Origin: Gp6-AA40 sp963723495
GTDB taxonomy: Bacteria > Acidobacteriota > Vicinamibacteria > Vicinamibacterales > UBA2999
NCBI GenBank assembly: GCA_963723495.1
Contig: CAVRQR010000015.1
Span: 1-64,000, forward strand
Length of the DNA stretch: 64,000 nt
Direction: 5' to 3'
Part shown: positions 9,754-21,479 of the stretch, one piece after another
Numbering within the stretch: position 1 is the first letter of the stretch
How the letters are laid out: every line of letters starts with the position of its first letter
Translations under genes and position numbers: made by a program
Notes under the pieces: model-generated
The model's database searches: none
What the model was told of the DNA's origin: nothing
What the model saw: the letters and a program-made list of their open reading frames with translations, nothing else

Positions 9754-12000
9754 TTACGGCTTCGCGATCACTACTGTCGTCCCGGTGCTGCTCCCATCGA
9801 CGTCGTGATTCTGCCCCGAGGCGTGGATCCGCTCCATTACGGTGATTCCCGTTACCGTGAAAGTAACGCTGGCGTCGCGCTTGCGCAGGTTGTTGAGCGG
9901 TAGCTGAGCATGTGCCGCCAGAGCCAGTGGTACAACTTCCGGGTCCGCTCGCAGCACCGCTCCACGTACCAGTGACCGTCGCACCCGAAACTCCGCCGTG
10001 GTTGCTGCCGTTGTGCACCGAAATTGTCACAGTCGCCGACCAGCTGCTCTTATTCCCGTTCGCGGCGCCATCGAGGTCACCGATATGGACGCTGGGCGGG
10101 GGTGGCGGAACGACGGGATTCACCGTTACGACCACACTGTCGGTCGCCGTGGCGCCGTCATTGTCGGTGACCTGCAGTGTCAATGTGTGAGCGCCAACAC
10201 TCAACGAGACGCTTGCGGTGGCGCCCGTGCCCACGACGGTGGCCCCGTCGTCTCGCCACACGTAGCTGACGATGCTGCCATCCGAGTCAGAGAAGCCGCT
10301 GCCGTTCAGCGTAACTGACTCTGTGCCGTTGCCGTCGTTGTCCGTCACGGCGTGATCAGCCCCTGCGTTAGCGACGGGGGGTGAATTCGGCGCCAGCGGA
10401 TTGACCGTAATGATCACGCTGTCTGTGTGGGTCTGGTCGCCCTGGTTGTCCCTTACTTGCAGAATGATCGTGTGCGTGCCATTCGCGAGCGCGATCAATG
10501 GTGTCGCACCTGAGCCGATGCTTACACCGTTCTCGATCCATTCATAACTTGCAATCGTGCCATCTCGATCAGAGGACCCGCTGCCGTCCAGACGAACATC
10601 CTCCCCGCCATTGCCATCGCCGTCCGCCACGGTGACATCGTCTCCTGCGTCGGCAACCGGGCTGAGGTTCGCCGACCCGTAGCTCATCGCGTTGTGCAGG
10701 TTCAGCCCGCCGTGAACCGTCCAGGAGTCGAGCCGTACGGGTCGCGCCGCGCGGGTCTGCGCTGTCCAGCAGAATATCGACGACTTGCTGGTTGCTGACC
10801 ACATCGCCTCGCGACCAGACGAGCGCCGCGGCGCCAGATACATGCGGCGTGGCCATCGATGTGCCGGTGTTCCATGTGTAGCAGCCTATGTGCCTGGAGT
10901 CGTCTGCCGGCGCATTGCGACATCGGAACGGTCGAGATAATGGGTTCCGGGTGCAGAGATGTCGACCCAGTTGCCGTAGTTTGAAAACGACGAGCGTCTG
11001 TGGTGTTGTCGAACGCGCCAAGGGCGATGACGTTCGGGGCGCGGCGGGGTAGAAACATCGCGTGGTCAGGCCGCCGTTGCCGGCGCCGGCCACAATGACC
11101 ATCCAGCCGCCCATGCGTCTTGGACCGCGTCGAATTGGTCCTGTGAAAACTCAGTAAGAACCCAGGCTCATGTTGATGACTTTGGCGCCGTCCGTGCCAT
11201 CGCCGTCGATCGCTTGTGCGATCGCGAAGTCGTTGCAGGTGGCCATGGGCGAGGCACACTTTGTAGGCAGTATCAGCGCGTGCGGGGCCGACGCCGGCGA
11301 CGCCTTCTCAGCGGCTGGGTACCGGTCGAGGTTGTTGAACGCCGCAGCGATAGTGCCGGCCACATGTGTGCCATGTCCGTGATCGTCCATCGGATCGGAT
11401 CGTCTGACAAAGTCCCGCCCGCCGATGAAGTTCCCAGCGAGATCGGGATGGCTGTAGTCGAACCGGTATCGATGACGGCGACCGCCACGCTGCTCCCCGT
11501 GGGACAGCGCCCATGCTTCGGGCGCGTCGATATCTGCATCTGGTTTTGCGAGGTAGAGGCAGAGCTCATCGCCAATGAAGGGGATGCAATAGAAGGTCCT
11601 GGCCGGTATTGTGGAGCGCCCACTGTTCGTCGAAGTAATAATCGCCCGGCACAAACTCGGAGCCTGGCGCGTGCGACAGCGGCTCCGGCAAGCTGCGCAC
11701 GAAATTTGGTTGCGCATACAGCACGTTGGGATTGTTGCGATAGCGTGCGATTGCCGCCGTCTCGGCGCCGCGCGGCACGGTCGCGAGCTGCAGGCCGGTG
11801 CGCACAATTCCCGTCTGCGCAGTGCCGCCGCCCTGCCGATGCGCGTCAGCTTTCGCGCTGGCGTTCACGCCAGGCCTGAATTTCACGATGATCTCGCCGG
11901 CGACGAATGTTCCGTTCGCCGCAGGTGTTTGCGCCGACGAACGCATGATGAAGACGACCGCCACGAGCATCAAGTACGCGAACAGTGTCCTGACCCGCAT
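9754..12000 (-). CDS. Secreted subtilisin-like serine protease (S8) with PKD domains, frameshifted
   Basis: Extracellular protease. The ATG at 12000 begins a signal peptide (MRVRTLFAYLMLVAVVF). An inhibitor-like propeptide follows (GEIIVKFRPGV), then the catalytic domain with Asp in AVIDTG, His in DDHGHGTHVAG, the oxyanion Asn in AGAGNGG and Ser in GTSMATPHVSG, spread over several frames between about 11600 and 10750. Downstream lie two PKD-type domains (PVADAGDDVTV and PVANAGADHAV, each about 90 residues) and a final beta-domain starting VHIGDLDG that ends at 9754 after a frame change. Many small shifts occur, but all catalytic residues are present. Confidence 0.9.
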
Positions 12001-12501
12001 GAGACGTCCCTCCGGCTGCGATGCGAACTGCCCCCAACGAAGGCGCACGTCGGACGCTCGCACCTATCAAAACCCTCAGCGCACCCTGGCCCTGACGGAT
12101 CGAACGGGTTGGGTTCGCAAGCTGCCTGCCAGCTGAGTTGTCGTGAGAATCAGCAGCGTTCCGCGATGAGCGGGTCAGATTGACACGCGTGGGGCCGACA
12201 TTTTTCGCGCCAATACGACGAAACACGCAATGACACAACTTGGCATACGACGGCCGATCGAGGAGGGACCACATACCGAAAGGCTGCGCGAGTTGCTAAA
12301 GGAGCCGCTGCGGTTCACCGCGATCCTCTCTTTCTAAGAGAGGGTGCCTGCGACGCGGCTACCGCTTCGAAGGCGCGGTGACGATCGGCGGAATGTTGGC
12401 CGGAAACGTGGAAGCAATCAGGATGGCGTCCCTGGACGGAGCCGGGGCAAGGGACCAGCGTATTGTGGGTCTCTCGCACGTATGATCGATGCGGAGAATC
12501 T
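12001..12501. other. Gap without a supported gene
   Basis: About 500 bp between the protease start and the AI-2E permease start. It holds a dispersed 73-bp repeat (12384-12456) and a short hairpin around CTCTCTTTCTAAGAGAG near 12330. No open frame here has recognisable content. Confidence 0.5.
12384..12456 (+). repeat. 73-bp dispersed repeat, copy 1
   Basis: Matches 24730-24802 over exactly 73 bp with about 57 identities and no gaps. Conserved blocks are the first 26 bases (one mismatch), a central GGATGGCGTCCC and a final CAAGGGACC; the segments between are diverged. Equal spacing of conserved blocks suggests a structured or protein-binding element. Confidence 0.65.
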
Positions 12502-13563
12502 GTGAGAAGTCCGCTGACGAAAGAGCGCGATCGCGCCATCGCGATCCTCTTCTACGCCACTGTCGTGTTCCTCGGCTATCTGTTTGTCCGCATACTCACC
12601 CCGTTTTTCGCGCCGCTAGGCTGGGCAGTGGTGCTAGCCATCTTCGTGTACCCCTGGCACGAAACGCTCGTTCCGAGATTCGGTAATGCGCGCGCTGCGG
12701 CAGTCAGCACACTTGTCGTGACTCTGTTCATTGTGGGACCGGGCCTGGTGATTTTGACTGCCTTCGTCCAAGAGAGCCGGGCCGCGCTGTCAGTGCTGGA
12801 CCAGGACGCCGTCGCGGGGCAGCTCGCGTTTCTCGAAAACCGTGGAACCGATTTCGCGGGTTCATCCCAGGAGCTCAAGGCATCGACTTAAGGCGTCTCA
12901 TCGACGACGTGCTCTCGAGAACTGGCGGCTTTCTCGCGGCTCGCGTCGGCGGATTGCTGGCAGATGTCCTGGTTCTTTTGTTTCAGTTGTTCGTGACGCT
13001 GTTTGCCCTTTTCTTCTTCCTGCGCGATGCGGACACAATCATGCAGGAGTTGCGCGATCTTTGCCCTTCGAGGATTTCCGTCGCGAACGCATCATCCGTC
13101 AGACGCGAGATCTCGTGTATGCAAGCATCGCGGCGGCTTGCTGATCGCCTCCCTGCAGGGCCTCGCCGGAGGGCTGCTCTTCGCGCTTCTCGGCCTCGGA
13201 GCCCGATCTTCTGGGGTGTCATGATGGGCTTCCTGGCGCTGTTCCCATTCGTGGGAACTTGGATGGTCTGGTACCGCCGCGATCTGGTTCCTCGTGACCG
13301 GGCAATTGGTCAAGGGCGTCATCGTCGTCGTGGTCGGAGCTGGAATCGTGTCCAGCATCGACAACGTCCTTCGCCCCGCAATTCTAAGCGGGCGGACCCA
13401 AATGAACGGTCTGTTGATGTTTCTCAGTCTCCTCGGTGGTGTCAGTGCCTTCGGGCTGCTCGGACTGGTGCTGGGTCCGCTCGTCACGGCCCTGGTCATT
13501 TCCCTATTCGATGCCTACACTGGACCGGCGGAGATCATCCATAAGTCGGCCGATGGGGTATGA
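12502..13563 (+). CDS. AI-2E family permease, copy 1 (frameshifted)
   Basis: Integral membrane protein of the AI-2E/PerM family; members export diverse small solutes, and binding of AI-2 cannot be assumed. GTG 12502 gives VRSPLTKERDRAIAILF. The sequence carries early helices (FVRILTPFFAPLGWAVVL), a soluble middle region, helices LVLLFQLFVTLFALFFFLRD, the conserved SLQGLAGGLLFALLG, IFWGVMMGFLALFPFVG and the C-terminal GLLGLVLGPLVTAL. Frames change near 12890, 13065, 13135, 13205 and 13280. A clean paralogue occurs at 61538-62617 and shares the SIDNVLRP versus MADNIIRP block. Confidence 0.85.
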
Positions 13564-13733
13564 GGTGCACGCGATGCGAGCGTATCTTCGCCCCAACGGG
13601 CGCGGGCGCGAGTTCGTCGACGGGTAGGCCGTCGCTGTTCGACGCCAGACGGATGGTGGCGTCGGCCACGCTGGTCCGCTCCATGAGTGTCGCTCCATTA
13701 ACCCCACGCTGACGGAAGACCTCGCCCTCGCAG

Positions 13734-14164
13734 TTGAGTTACACGGCTCAGTGTGTTTTGGCCGCATGGCTGCAGAAAAAGATTACAAGAACCTCGGGCG
13801 ACTCACCCCAGGTGATTACCTATACCGGATGTGTGCAGACAGGTACTCAGGCGAAGACCTACGTGCTCGATAAGGTGGTGCCTGTAACGAGGACAACCAC
13901 GACCGAAACGCCGACCTCGAGCACAACGACGTCGAGCACGAGCTACGTGCTTGTCCCGGTGAGTCGGTGACGGTGCAGGAGCACGTCGGTCAGAAGGTCG
14001 AGGTGACCGGCACTTTGATTCCCGGTGGTGACAGGCGCACGGAGACCACCACGAGGACGGAGCGCGAGGACGGGGAGGACAGCAGGACTCGCTCGCGCAC
14101 CGAGACCAAGAATGCGATGCCCGAATTCCGCGTGACGTCGATCAAGCCCATCGGCCAGTGCTAA
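13734..14164 (+). CDS. Small Thr/Ser-rich exported or surface protein, unknown
   Basis: Two overlapping frames joined near 13967 give a plausible single product: TYTGCVQTGTQAKTYVLDKVVP, a Thr-rich stretch, YVLVP, VTVQEHVGQKVEVTGTLIP, a charged Arg/Glu/Thr-rich linker and FRVTSIKPIGQC. The VGQKVEVTGTL segment resembles the beta-strand pattern of small OB-fold-like proteins that measure about 120-140 residues in Acidobacteriota. The N-terminus, which should hold a signal peptide, is unclear, possibly because of another indel. Function is unknown. Confidence 0.6.
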
Positions 14165-16152
14165 CCGCGCCTCTGCGACGCAGCAGCTGACATGCGGCTC
14201 TCGCACATGAGAGGCCAATTATCGGGGGACTGCCTTTTCGATGACCTTGCGCGGTTAAGCAATTCGCGCGCAAGAACTACAAGAGATTAAGCCTCGACAA
14301 TGAACACCCATTCCATCGCGTGGTCGAGTCTGCTCACCTTGAGAACACGCGGCTCCGCTCATGTTCGTTAGTTGTGCATCCTTCCTCGTCCCCTCGGTGG
14401 CACGCGCTATGCCACTCGAACTCCGTGCTGCGCCTTGAGCGCGACAAGAGAGGTGGACGATGCGACTCTGGCAAGTTACGCGCTTTTGTTGCTTGTCTGG
14501 GATGTGTTTCGACTGCCGCGCGATCGTGACCGGCGGCTCTCGGAAACGCATGGTCGTGGCCGAGAACGTCACCGAGGAGGTAGCCGTCAGGATCGCGAAG
14601 ACTGGGTCCAATACGGTGCCGAGGCATCAGAGATGGCTGAAGCAGAGAACGTGGAGCCGCTCAGTGTGACCGAATCGTTCCCTCCCGATTCAGTGCTCAC
14701 CGACACGATCCGACGCCGCTCCCGTGTCTCCGTCGTAACGGTTGTAAAGGCGTGGCGCGTCTAACCACAGGCATCGGTGACGACGGGGCGGTAACGCAAT
14801 TCGACTGAAAGCGGGCTGACCCAGCGGCGGCCCGCATGATTCTTCCGCAAGGAGCTTCCTCAGATTTCGACCTTTACCGCTTCACTCGCTTGCTGCACGA
14901 CTCGCAGCACGACCAGCCTGTTCGATGGATTGTTACGGATTTGCGTCGATCGACGAGTCGGCTGATTCCACAACGACACCCAGAAGGTGCACAGGCTTGC
15001 CAGTGAAGAACCGAGCTGTGTGTTTCATCACCTGAAGTCTGGTTCCTCGCAGACGGCATTCTGGACAATCCGGGTCATCACGTGGTGCGCTCCCGAAGCG
15101 TGAGCGCATCCCCGTGCGGAGGCATGAACCCATGAACATCGATCCGCCCGGCGTGCCCGTTGCACGACACATGGTATGGCAGCCAGCCTGGCGCCGGTAT
15201 ATGGAGTCGCTCACGAAGCGAAGACTCATTGCCGGGTCAGTGGCGTCACATCCGTGCCTCGCATCACGGCGACGAGTCTCCATGCCGACACGGTCGACGG
15301 ATGTCGTGCCGTCCGAGGCATTCTCTTCGGCTTGCTCCTCTGCTCGCCGTTCTGGGTTGGTGTCTACCTGATGGTCTTCTCGTTCGTGACGTGACGAAGA
15401 GCATCGGCCCGATTAGAGCAGCGCGGAACACGGACCATCGTCAACGACGGTTCGGACTTGGACTTGAACCGGATGGATTCTTCGAGATAACGTGACTTGA
15501 GTTGAACCGCTCGCACCAGGCGCACGATGGCTACACACGCACGAAAAGGCGGGCAGTGATGGCCGATGAAAAGCGATTACTCGATGTCGTGACCAACGTC
15601 GTTCTCGACTGTCAAGAATTCCGGGTGACGACTAACTCTTCGTGCTTCAACTCGCATGGTGGGCCACAGCGTCGAATATTCGCAACGCACAGGTCGGGAC
15701 ACCGGGAGGGCTGCGGACAGCGCGACAGGCCGCGATGTTGGATCTGATGGCGGAATGGGTGCGCGGCGACACGTCTGACGTGAACTTGAGCGATCGTGGC
15801 AGGACGCCGATCATGAAGGTCTTGTGAAGCACCTCCGGCGCGGCCACGCCTAAAATCGCAGAGCAGGACCTGCGCAGAAAAGGTTCTCCGAGACTTTCAC
15901 TCCATCCTTATTTCCGTTCTCTGAATAACATCCGGGTAGTAGATCTCGGAAGGCGAGGACAGCAGGCGTACGCGAGCGCCGTCTGCACCACGTGGCATGC
16001 CATCGCAGCGAGCGGCCCTCGAAAGTGATTCCAGGCTGAGTTTGCGGCCGTTGCGAAGGTCGGCGAGATTGACGCCAAACGAAACATCGTCGATACGTTC
16101 TCGCAGTTTGCCGGCCGGACGGATCGCTCGAGCAACGGGCGCAGACAGTGGC
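14165..16152. other. About 2 kb without a convincing gene
   Basis: Only short, mutually overlapping frames occur. Candidates I could not confirm are 14460-14764 (+; contains MVVAENVTEEVAVRIAKTG), 15176-15394 (+; ends in a hydrophobic FGLLLCSPFWVGVYLMVF), 15559-15827 (+; SNIRNAQVGTPGGLRTARQA after a frame change) and 15897-16190 (-; follows the sigma-54 gene stop). They may be remnants or frameshifted small genes. I see no RNA gene or array. Confidence 0.45.
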
Positions 16153-17324
16153 TCATGCCGTCTTGCCCTCCAAGGGCGACGCAGTGTCAAGCCCCCACGC
16201 GGCTGCCCCTGTCGGAATCCGCAACGGCGGTTCGATCAAGCGTTCCCGCTGCCCCTGTCCCGACCGGAATTCCCGAAAGTCGACCGTGCAGTCGTGCGTG
16301 GAGAGAAAATTGAGGAACCGTTTATAGTCGCCCGGCTCCATGCGCAGCAGCCGCAGAACGGCCCGGTAGTTGCCACTTGTCTCGGACAGACACTGACGGA
16401 CCAGCGCCATCAGATCGGCGCGCGTGATGTCTCGATTGATGAACATCGGGTAGACGTGCTCCCAGAACGACTGGGAGCCGGAGACGAGTCCTTCGTAGAG
16501 AAAGTCGGACACCTGCTTGCGTCGTTCGCGTGCGGGTCTCACACCGCCAGCGGCCGACCGCGTGAGGGCGGGTGGAAGGTGTCGACGCCGACGACAGAGG
16601 GCCCCTCCAGCCACGCGAGCTGCTCGATGACGTTCTGGAGCTCGCGGACGTTCCCGGGCCAGTTGTAGCGCTCGAGCGTCTGCATGGCTTCGTCGGAGAG
16701 CTTCAGCGCGACGCCGGTCTTCTCGATGATGTGTGCGATGAGCGCGCGGATGTCCTCGCGACGATTCCGGAGCGGTGGCACTTCGAGGTGCACGACCATG
16801 ATCCGGTACATCAAGTCTTCGCGGAACTGCCCCTTCGAGACGAGATCGGGCAGATTCCGGTTCGTGGCGGCGACGACCCGGACATCCACCTTCCCGGATG
16901 CGAGATCGGCTCCGACCGGCCTCACTTCGCCGCTTTCCAGAAAGCGCAGGAGCATCGCCTGCATGCGCAGGCTCATTTCGCCGACTTCGTCCAGGAACAC
17001 CGTGCCTCGATTGCCCAGTTGAAAGAGGCCGACCTTGTCGCGATGCGCACCAGTGAAGCTGCCCTTCACGTGACCGAAGAGCTCCGACTCGAGGAGCGTC
17101 TCCGCCACGCCCGCGCAATTGAGCGCCACAAAGGGACGCTCGGCGCGCGGGGACCGGGCATGAATCAATCGTGCGATGAGATCCTTCCCGACGCCGCTCT
17201 CTCCCGTGATGAGCACCTTCGCGTTGCCGGCGGCGACACGGGCCGCCGACGAGCGGAGGCGTTCGAGAGCGGGACTGCTTCCGATGAGCGTGGGTTCAGA
17301 GATGACGTGTGTATGTGTATGCAT
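16153..17324 (-). CDS. Sigma-54-dependent transcriptional activator
   Basis: AAA+ enhancer-binding protein that remodels sigma-54 RNA polymerase. The frame 17324-16539 begins MHTHTHVISEP and enters the AAA+ domain almost at once, so there is no N-terminal receiver or sensory domain. Walker A is GESGVGKD, the sigma-54 contact loop is GSFTGA where most family members have GAFTGA, Walker B is GTVFLDEVGEM, and the arginine-finger and sensor region follow (VRVVAATNRNL, WPGNVRELQN). A shift near 16545 leads to a C-terminal part (YEGLVSGSQSFWEHVYPMF, then ALVRQCLSETSGNYRAVLRL) that probably carries a Fis-like or atypical DNA-binding helix pair. Targets are unknown. Confidence 0.9.
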
Positions 17325-17535
17325 CAGCAGCCCGTGATCAACACCTTGACGTTGATCGTCGCGACACGGCTGGCCACGCTCACTGCGTGTTCCATCGCGG
17401 CACTCGACTCGATGACTGTCGGCGCGAGCGGATAGCTGTCGGCGAGATCGTGAGATCTATTCATTGCAGTTACCGCATGTTCGCGTGATGACGCGTCACG
17501 CTTTCACCGCCAACGAATACAGAATCGTGAGTGCT

Positions 17536-17700
17536 CACCGCTGGTGGGACATGGAGCAAAGTGCCGGCCAAGGTAGAACTCTTCGCGCGTGGCAAGACAG
17601 ACAACCAGATATGCACGGCATTGCTGCAACCGCTGACGCGTGTCTGCACGCCGTGGCGTCGATCTCAATTCTGGTTGGCGTTTAGGAACCGCGGACTTCG
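17536..17700 (+). pseudogene. Possible LuxR-type HTH relic
   Basis: A short frame reads VELFARGKTDNQIC, then RVCTPWRRSQFWLAFRNR. The order resembles the LuxR/GerE DNA-binding helix-turn-helix (LxxGKxxxEIA ... THRRxIxxKLxVRNR), but the middle is scrambled and there is no gene around it. It may be a decayed regulator or coincidence. Confidence 0.3.
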
Positions 17701-17956
17701 GAATGCTGCACGTAGCAGGATGAAACACAGAGTACAGCCGGGACCCAAAATGGAACGCCAGGATCTTTGCGCTCGCGATCAAATGCGTTGAAAGTTCTTT
17801 TCGACCTCTCGCCGCTGGAGCGGCTCACACCTGAATGCCCCTGCTGTGCCGGAGATCTGCTTTCATTTATCCAATCAGGCGGCAAGGAGCGCGGAGACAG
17901 GCATGTTCGTTTGAAAAGCGCACTAGCCAAGCAAGTCACGCCAGGCGAGCACGTTG

Positions 17957-17992
17957 GCGAACCGCGGAGGGAGGAGCAACTCCGCGGTTCGC
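17957..17992 (-). terminator. Strong hairpin downstream of the Kelch/Ig gene
   Basis: Perfect 13-bp inverted repeat: GCGAACCGCGGAG at 17957-17969 and its complement at 17980-17992, with a 10-base loop. It lies 64 bp beyond the stop of the minus-strand gene ending at 18056. There is no T-run on either side, so it may act as an RNA-stabilising or Rho-assisted end. Confidence 0.6.
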
Positions 17993-18055
17993 GTGTCTAC
18001 TTCGCCTTGAAGTAGGCCATTGTGGTCGAATCAAGGCCGAGTGCTGTTCTCACGC

Positions 18056-21000
18056 TTACTTCTTGGTCTCGATGACAGCTGTCGCGATCACCTGCGATCC
18101 ATCTCTGATGATGATGGTGAATGGAAGGCCGACGGTCATTCCTTTCGTCGACATGTTGTAGATGTAGTGACCGTCGGCCGGTCTCATTGTGCCGGTCGAA
18201 TCGGCTGCGGAGACAGAAATGGGTACCTCTTCTGCCCCTTCGGCAATCTCTTCCGTGGTGGCGCCAGCGACGACGCTGATTTTAGGAGTCCTGTTCATCA
18301 ACGGCTGACCGTGGCAGTCGAGTACCCTCACCTTGACGGGGATCACGTTGCCGAGTTTTACGATGTTGCGAACGCCGTCCTTGAGTGGAGCCACGAACGC
18401 AACGCTGTAGACCCCCAGGGTGTTGGCTGCCGCCAGCTCGTGGTCGAAGCTGCCGCCATCATCGTCACTCACCCGAACACTGATCGCCCCGGCGATACAG
18501 CCGACGAAGGTGTAACTCCCAGTGAATTGGCCTGTCAGCGGACCCGCTGCGAATGGCCCGATCGGTGTGGGGGTACCCGGTGACCAAGTGCCTGTCCAGT
18601 TAAAGAGTGACGTTGCAGTGTCGAGCCAACCTGGGTCGGAGAACGAGACGGTGGCGTCCAGCTTACCCGTGTATGGATTGAACACAAGCGAACTAGACGT
18701 CTTGCTCGGTGCGACATTGGTCACCGTGACCTCGCTTGTGTATTCGGTGTAGCCTCCGTCCTTGTCGATGATGCGTGCCCGGGCCGAGGGCGTTCCGTTG
18801 TCGCCGAAGGTGCAACTCGTCGAGCCACTCGCACCACCCCCAGCATAGGTCGCCGAGGCCAGCGAGCCCCCGTCGCAGGCGAACGCATAGTGGAAGCCGG
18901 CGGCGGTGTCGGCGCTCGATGGGTCATGCGGAGCGCTGAAGCTCACGGTCACCGGGCTCCCCTCAGCAACCGGTCCACCGTTGCTCACCGTTGCGGTCGG
19001 CGCGACGTTGGTCACCGTGACCGCTGTCTCGTATTCGGTGTAGCCTCCGTCCTTATCGATGATGCGGGCCCGCACCGAGGGTGTGCCGCTGTCGTCAAAG
19101 GGGCAGCCCACCGAGTTGTTGGTGCCGCTAGTGGTATACGTCGCCGAGCCCAGCGAGCCCCCGTCGCACGCGAAGGCGTAGTGGAAGCCGGCCACCGTGT
19201 CGGCGCTGGAGGGGTCCAGCTGATTGCTGAAGCTCACCGTGACCTGGCCGCCCTCGTTGATCGGTCCGTTGTTGCTCAGCGTCGCGGTCGGCGGAGCGTT
19301 AGTGACGGTGACCGGCGTTGTGGAACTCGGTGAACCCGCCGTCCTTGTCGAAGATGCGTGCCCGAACTGTGTACGTGTCGTTGTCGCCGAAGTTGCAGCT
19401 CTTCGAGTCGCTTGTGCCGGTATTGGCATAGGTCGCCGAGGCCAGCGAGCCCCCGTCACACGCAAAGGCGTAGTGGAAGCCGGCCGCGGTGTCGGCGCTC
19501 GATGGGTCCTGCGCCGCACTAAAGCTCACTGTTACCGGGCTGCCTTCGGCAACCGGTCCATTGTTGCCCAGCGTCGCGGTCGGATTGACGTTCGCGACGG
19601 TGACATTGAGGGTTGCCTCGTTGCTGACGGCTGCCGCGGCATCCCGCACCCTCACAGTGGCGATGGGACTCGTCTGGCCATCCGGGAAGGTGCACTTAAA
19701 CGAGCCAGTCTTTGTCGTGTTATCGATGCTGGCGCTGGATGCTACGAGGTTTCCTCCCACTCCACAGGTCGGATACCCGCTGGCGAAACTCCAGGAGTCG
19801 CCTGCGTCCGCGTCGGTAATAGAAAAGCTGAGGGTGTGTTCCGTACTAGCGTTTTCATTGACGGACGTCGCTCCTGAAGCGAAGCTCACATTCGGCGCGA
19901 TGTTGGATGGAACGTTTATGACGACGGCGCCGTTCTCGTTGTCAATATTTTGTTTTGCGCCCGTTCCCGCGCTGTTGTTGACGGTCACCTTGAGGTTATA
20001 CGTCCCATTGAGGGTCCCCGCCGGGACGTTGACGGTGATGCTGTCGGTCTGTGTGCCTGGGGTCAGCGCTTTGGTTGCGCTGAGACCTGTTCCCAGGATA
20101 TCGGCCGTGCCGCTGGTGTCGCCACTTGTACTCGTCACATAACCAAATGAAACCGTAACTGTTGCGGGCAACGAAGTAATCGTCTGTGGGGCAGTGTCCG
20201 TCGGTGACGAAATCGTGACGGAGGTCACCGAGTCGGTAAACGTCATCTGTGCACGCGACGCCGCGCCCTGCGCAAGCAGGTAGAACCTGACGTTCGCGTC
20301 GTGCGCCTCCGGCGCCCAGTTGTTCCAGTAAATGTTTCCGCTGCCGTCCGCCTTCACCTTCAGCACGTAATCGTCATGAACCGCCGGGTCTTCCTGGAAG
20401 GTCAGCGTGACCTCCTCGTTGGCTTGCCACCCTGAACCCGTAATCACGGCCAGTTCGCCCGGCGCGTAATCGTCTTTGTCCGTCTTGATCGTCGCGAAGC
20501 GGTATACCTCCGCATCGGGCGCACCACCTGCTGCCGCGAACGCGTAGCCTTCGACGCTCGTGGGGCCAGCCACGGCTCCAGTGCGCGCCGCCGTCATCGC
20601 GCCGGTCGATGCGAACTCTCCCTCGCCATACGAGAACGGATCGGGGAATACGGCCGGCAAGAAGAGATCGACCCCGGCCTGGGCCACTCCGTTCGAGCTG
20701 CCGCCAGCGACGAGGACTCCGCCGTTATCGGGCAGGAGCACCGCCGAGTGACCCCGACGGCCAACGCTCATCTGCGTCGCGGCAATCGAGAAGCTCTGTG
20801 AGTAGCGGTCGTAGATTTCTGCTGACGCAAGTTCCGCCGTCCCGTTGCTGCCGCCCGCCACGAGCACGCGCCCATCGAGCATCGTCGTCGCCGAGGCATG
20901 CATGCGAGGGGTGTGCAGGTGGCCCGGCACGGAGGAAACGCTGGCCGTCGCAGGATCGAAAAGGACCGCGGTCTGCAGCATGGTGCCGTCGACCGTCGCA

Positions 21001-21479
21001 CCGGCGGTGATGAGCACGCTGCCATCGGGGAGTCCGGCTGCCACATGGCCATTTCGCGGCTCGGGCAAAAGCGCCACGATCGTCGATGTCCCGGTCGCTG
21101 GATCGAAGATCTCGATATCGGAGGACACGAGACCGTCGGAAGTCATTCCGCCCACGACGAGCACGCGCCCGTCCTCGAGCAGAGTCGCGGTGTGGTCCGC
21201 GCGAGCGCTGGTGAGCGTCCCTGCTGCCGTCGCGGAGTTGTCAACTGAATCGTAGATGGTGACAGCGTCGGTGAGCGTCCCGTCCGCCAGCGCCCCTCCC
21301 GCGATCAAAGTTCGTTTGTCAGGCAGCGCCACAGACGCGCCGGTGGTGAGCGGCGAGCTCACCTCGCCAACCGACACCCACGTGCCGATCGCCTGCGGTG
21401 CTTGTGCCAGCAACGCGCCCGATGTGATCGCGGCGACGATCGCCAAACCCGCCCAGATGCCGTAGCGCCTTGCCTTCAC
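18056..21479 (-). CDS. Large exported Kelch-repeat / Ig-like repeat protein, one frameshift
   Basis: About 1,140 residues. A signal peptide (MKARRYGIWAGLAIVAAITSG) precedes a beta-propeller of Kelch motifs (RTLIAGG, GRVLVVGG, GSVLITAG, GRVLVAGG, GGVLVAGG) over about residues 30-270. Then comes a domain with YAPGELAVITGSGW, an Ig-like region, and three tandem PKD-like units of about 97 residues (GPVAEGSPVTVSFS and AGFHYAFACDGGSLASATY in each). The C-terminal domain has GNVIPVKVRVLDCHG, a PxKF-like surface module. The frame changes near 19320. Likely secreted or surface-bound; the ligand is unknown. Confidence 0.9.
18720..19600 (-). repeat. Three tandem about 290-bp coding repeats
   Basis: Inside the Kelch/Ig gene, units begin near 19600, 19300 and 19010 and share long near-identical DNA stretches around the coding of GFHYAFACDGGSL. 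High DNA identity suggests recent duplication or gene conversion, and also makes this stretch prone to misassembly. Confidence 0.8.
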
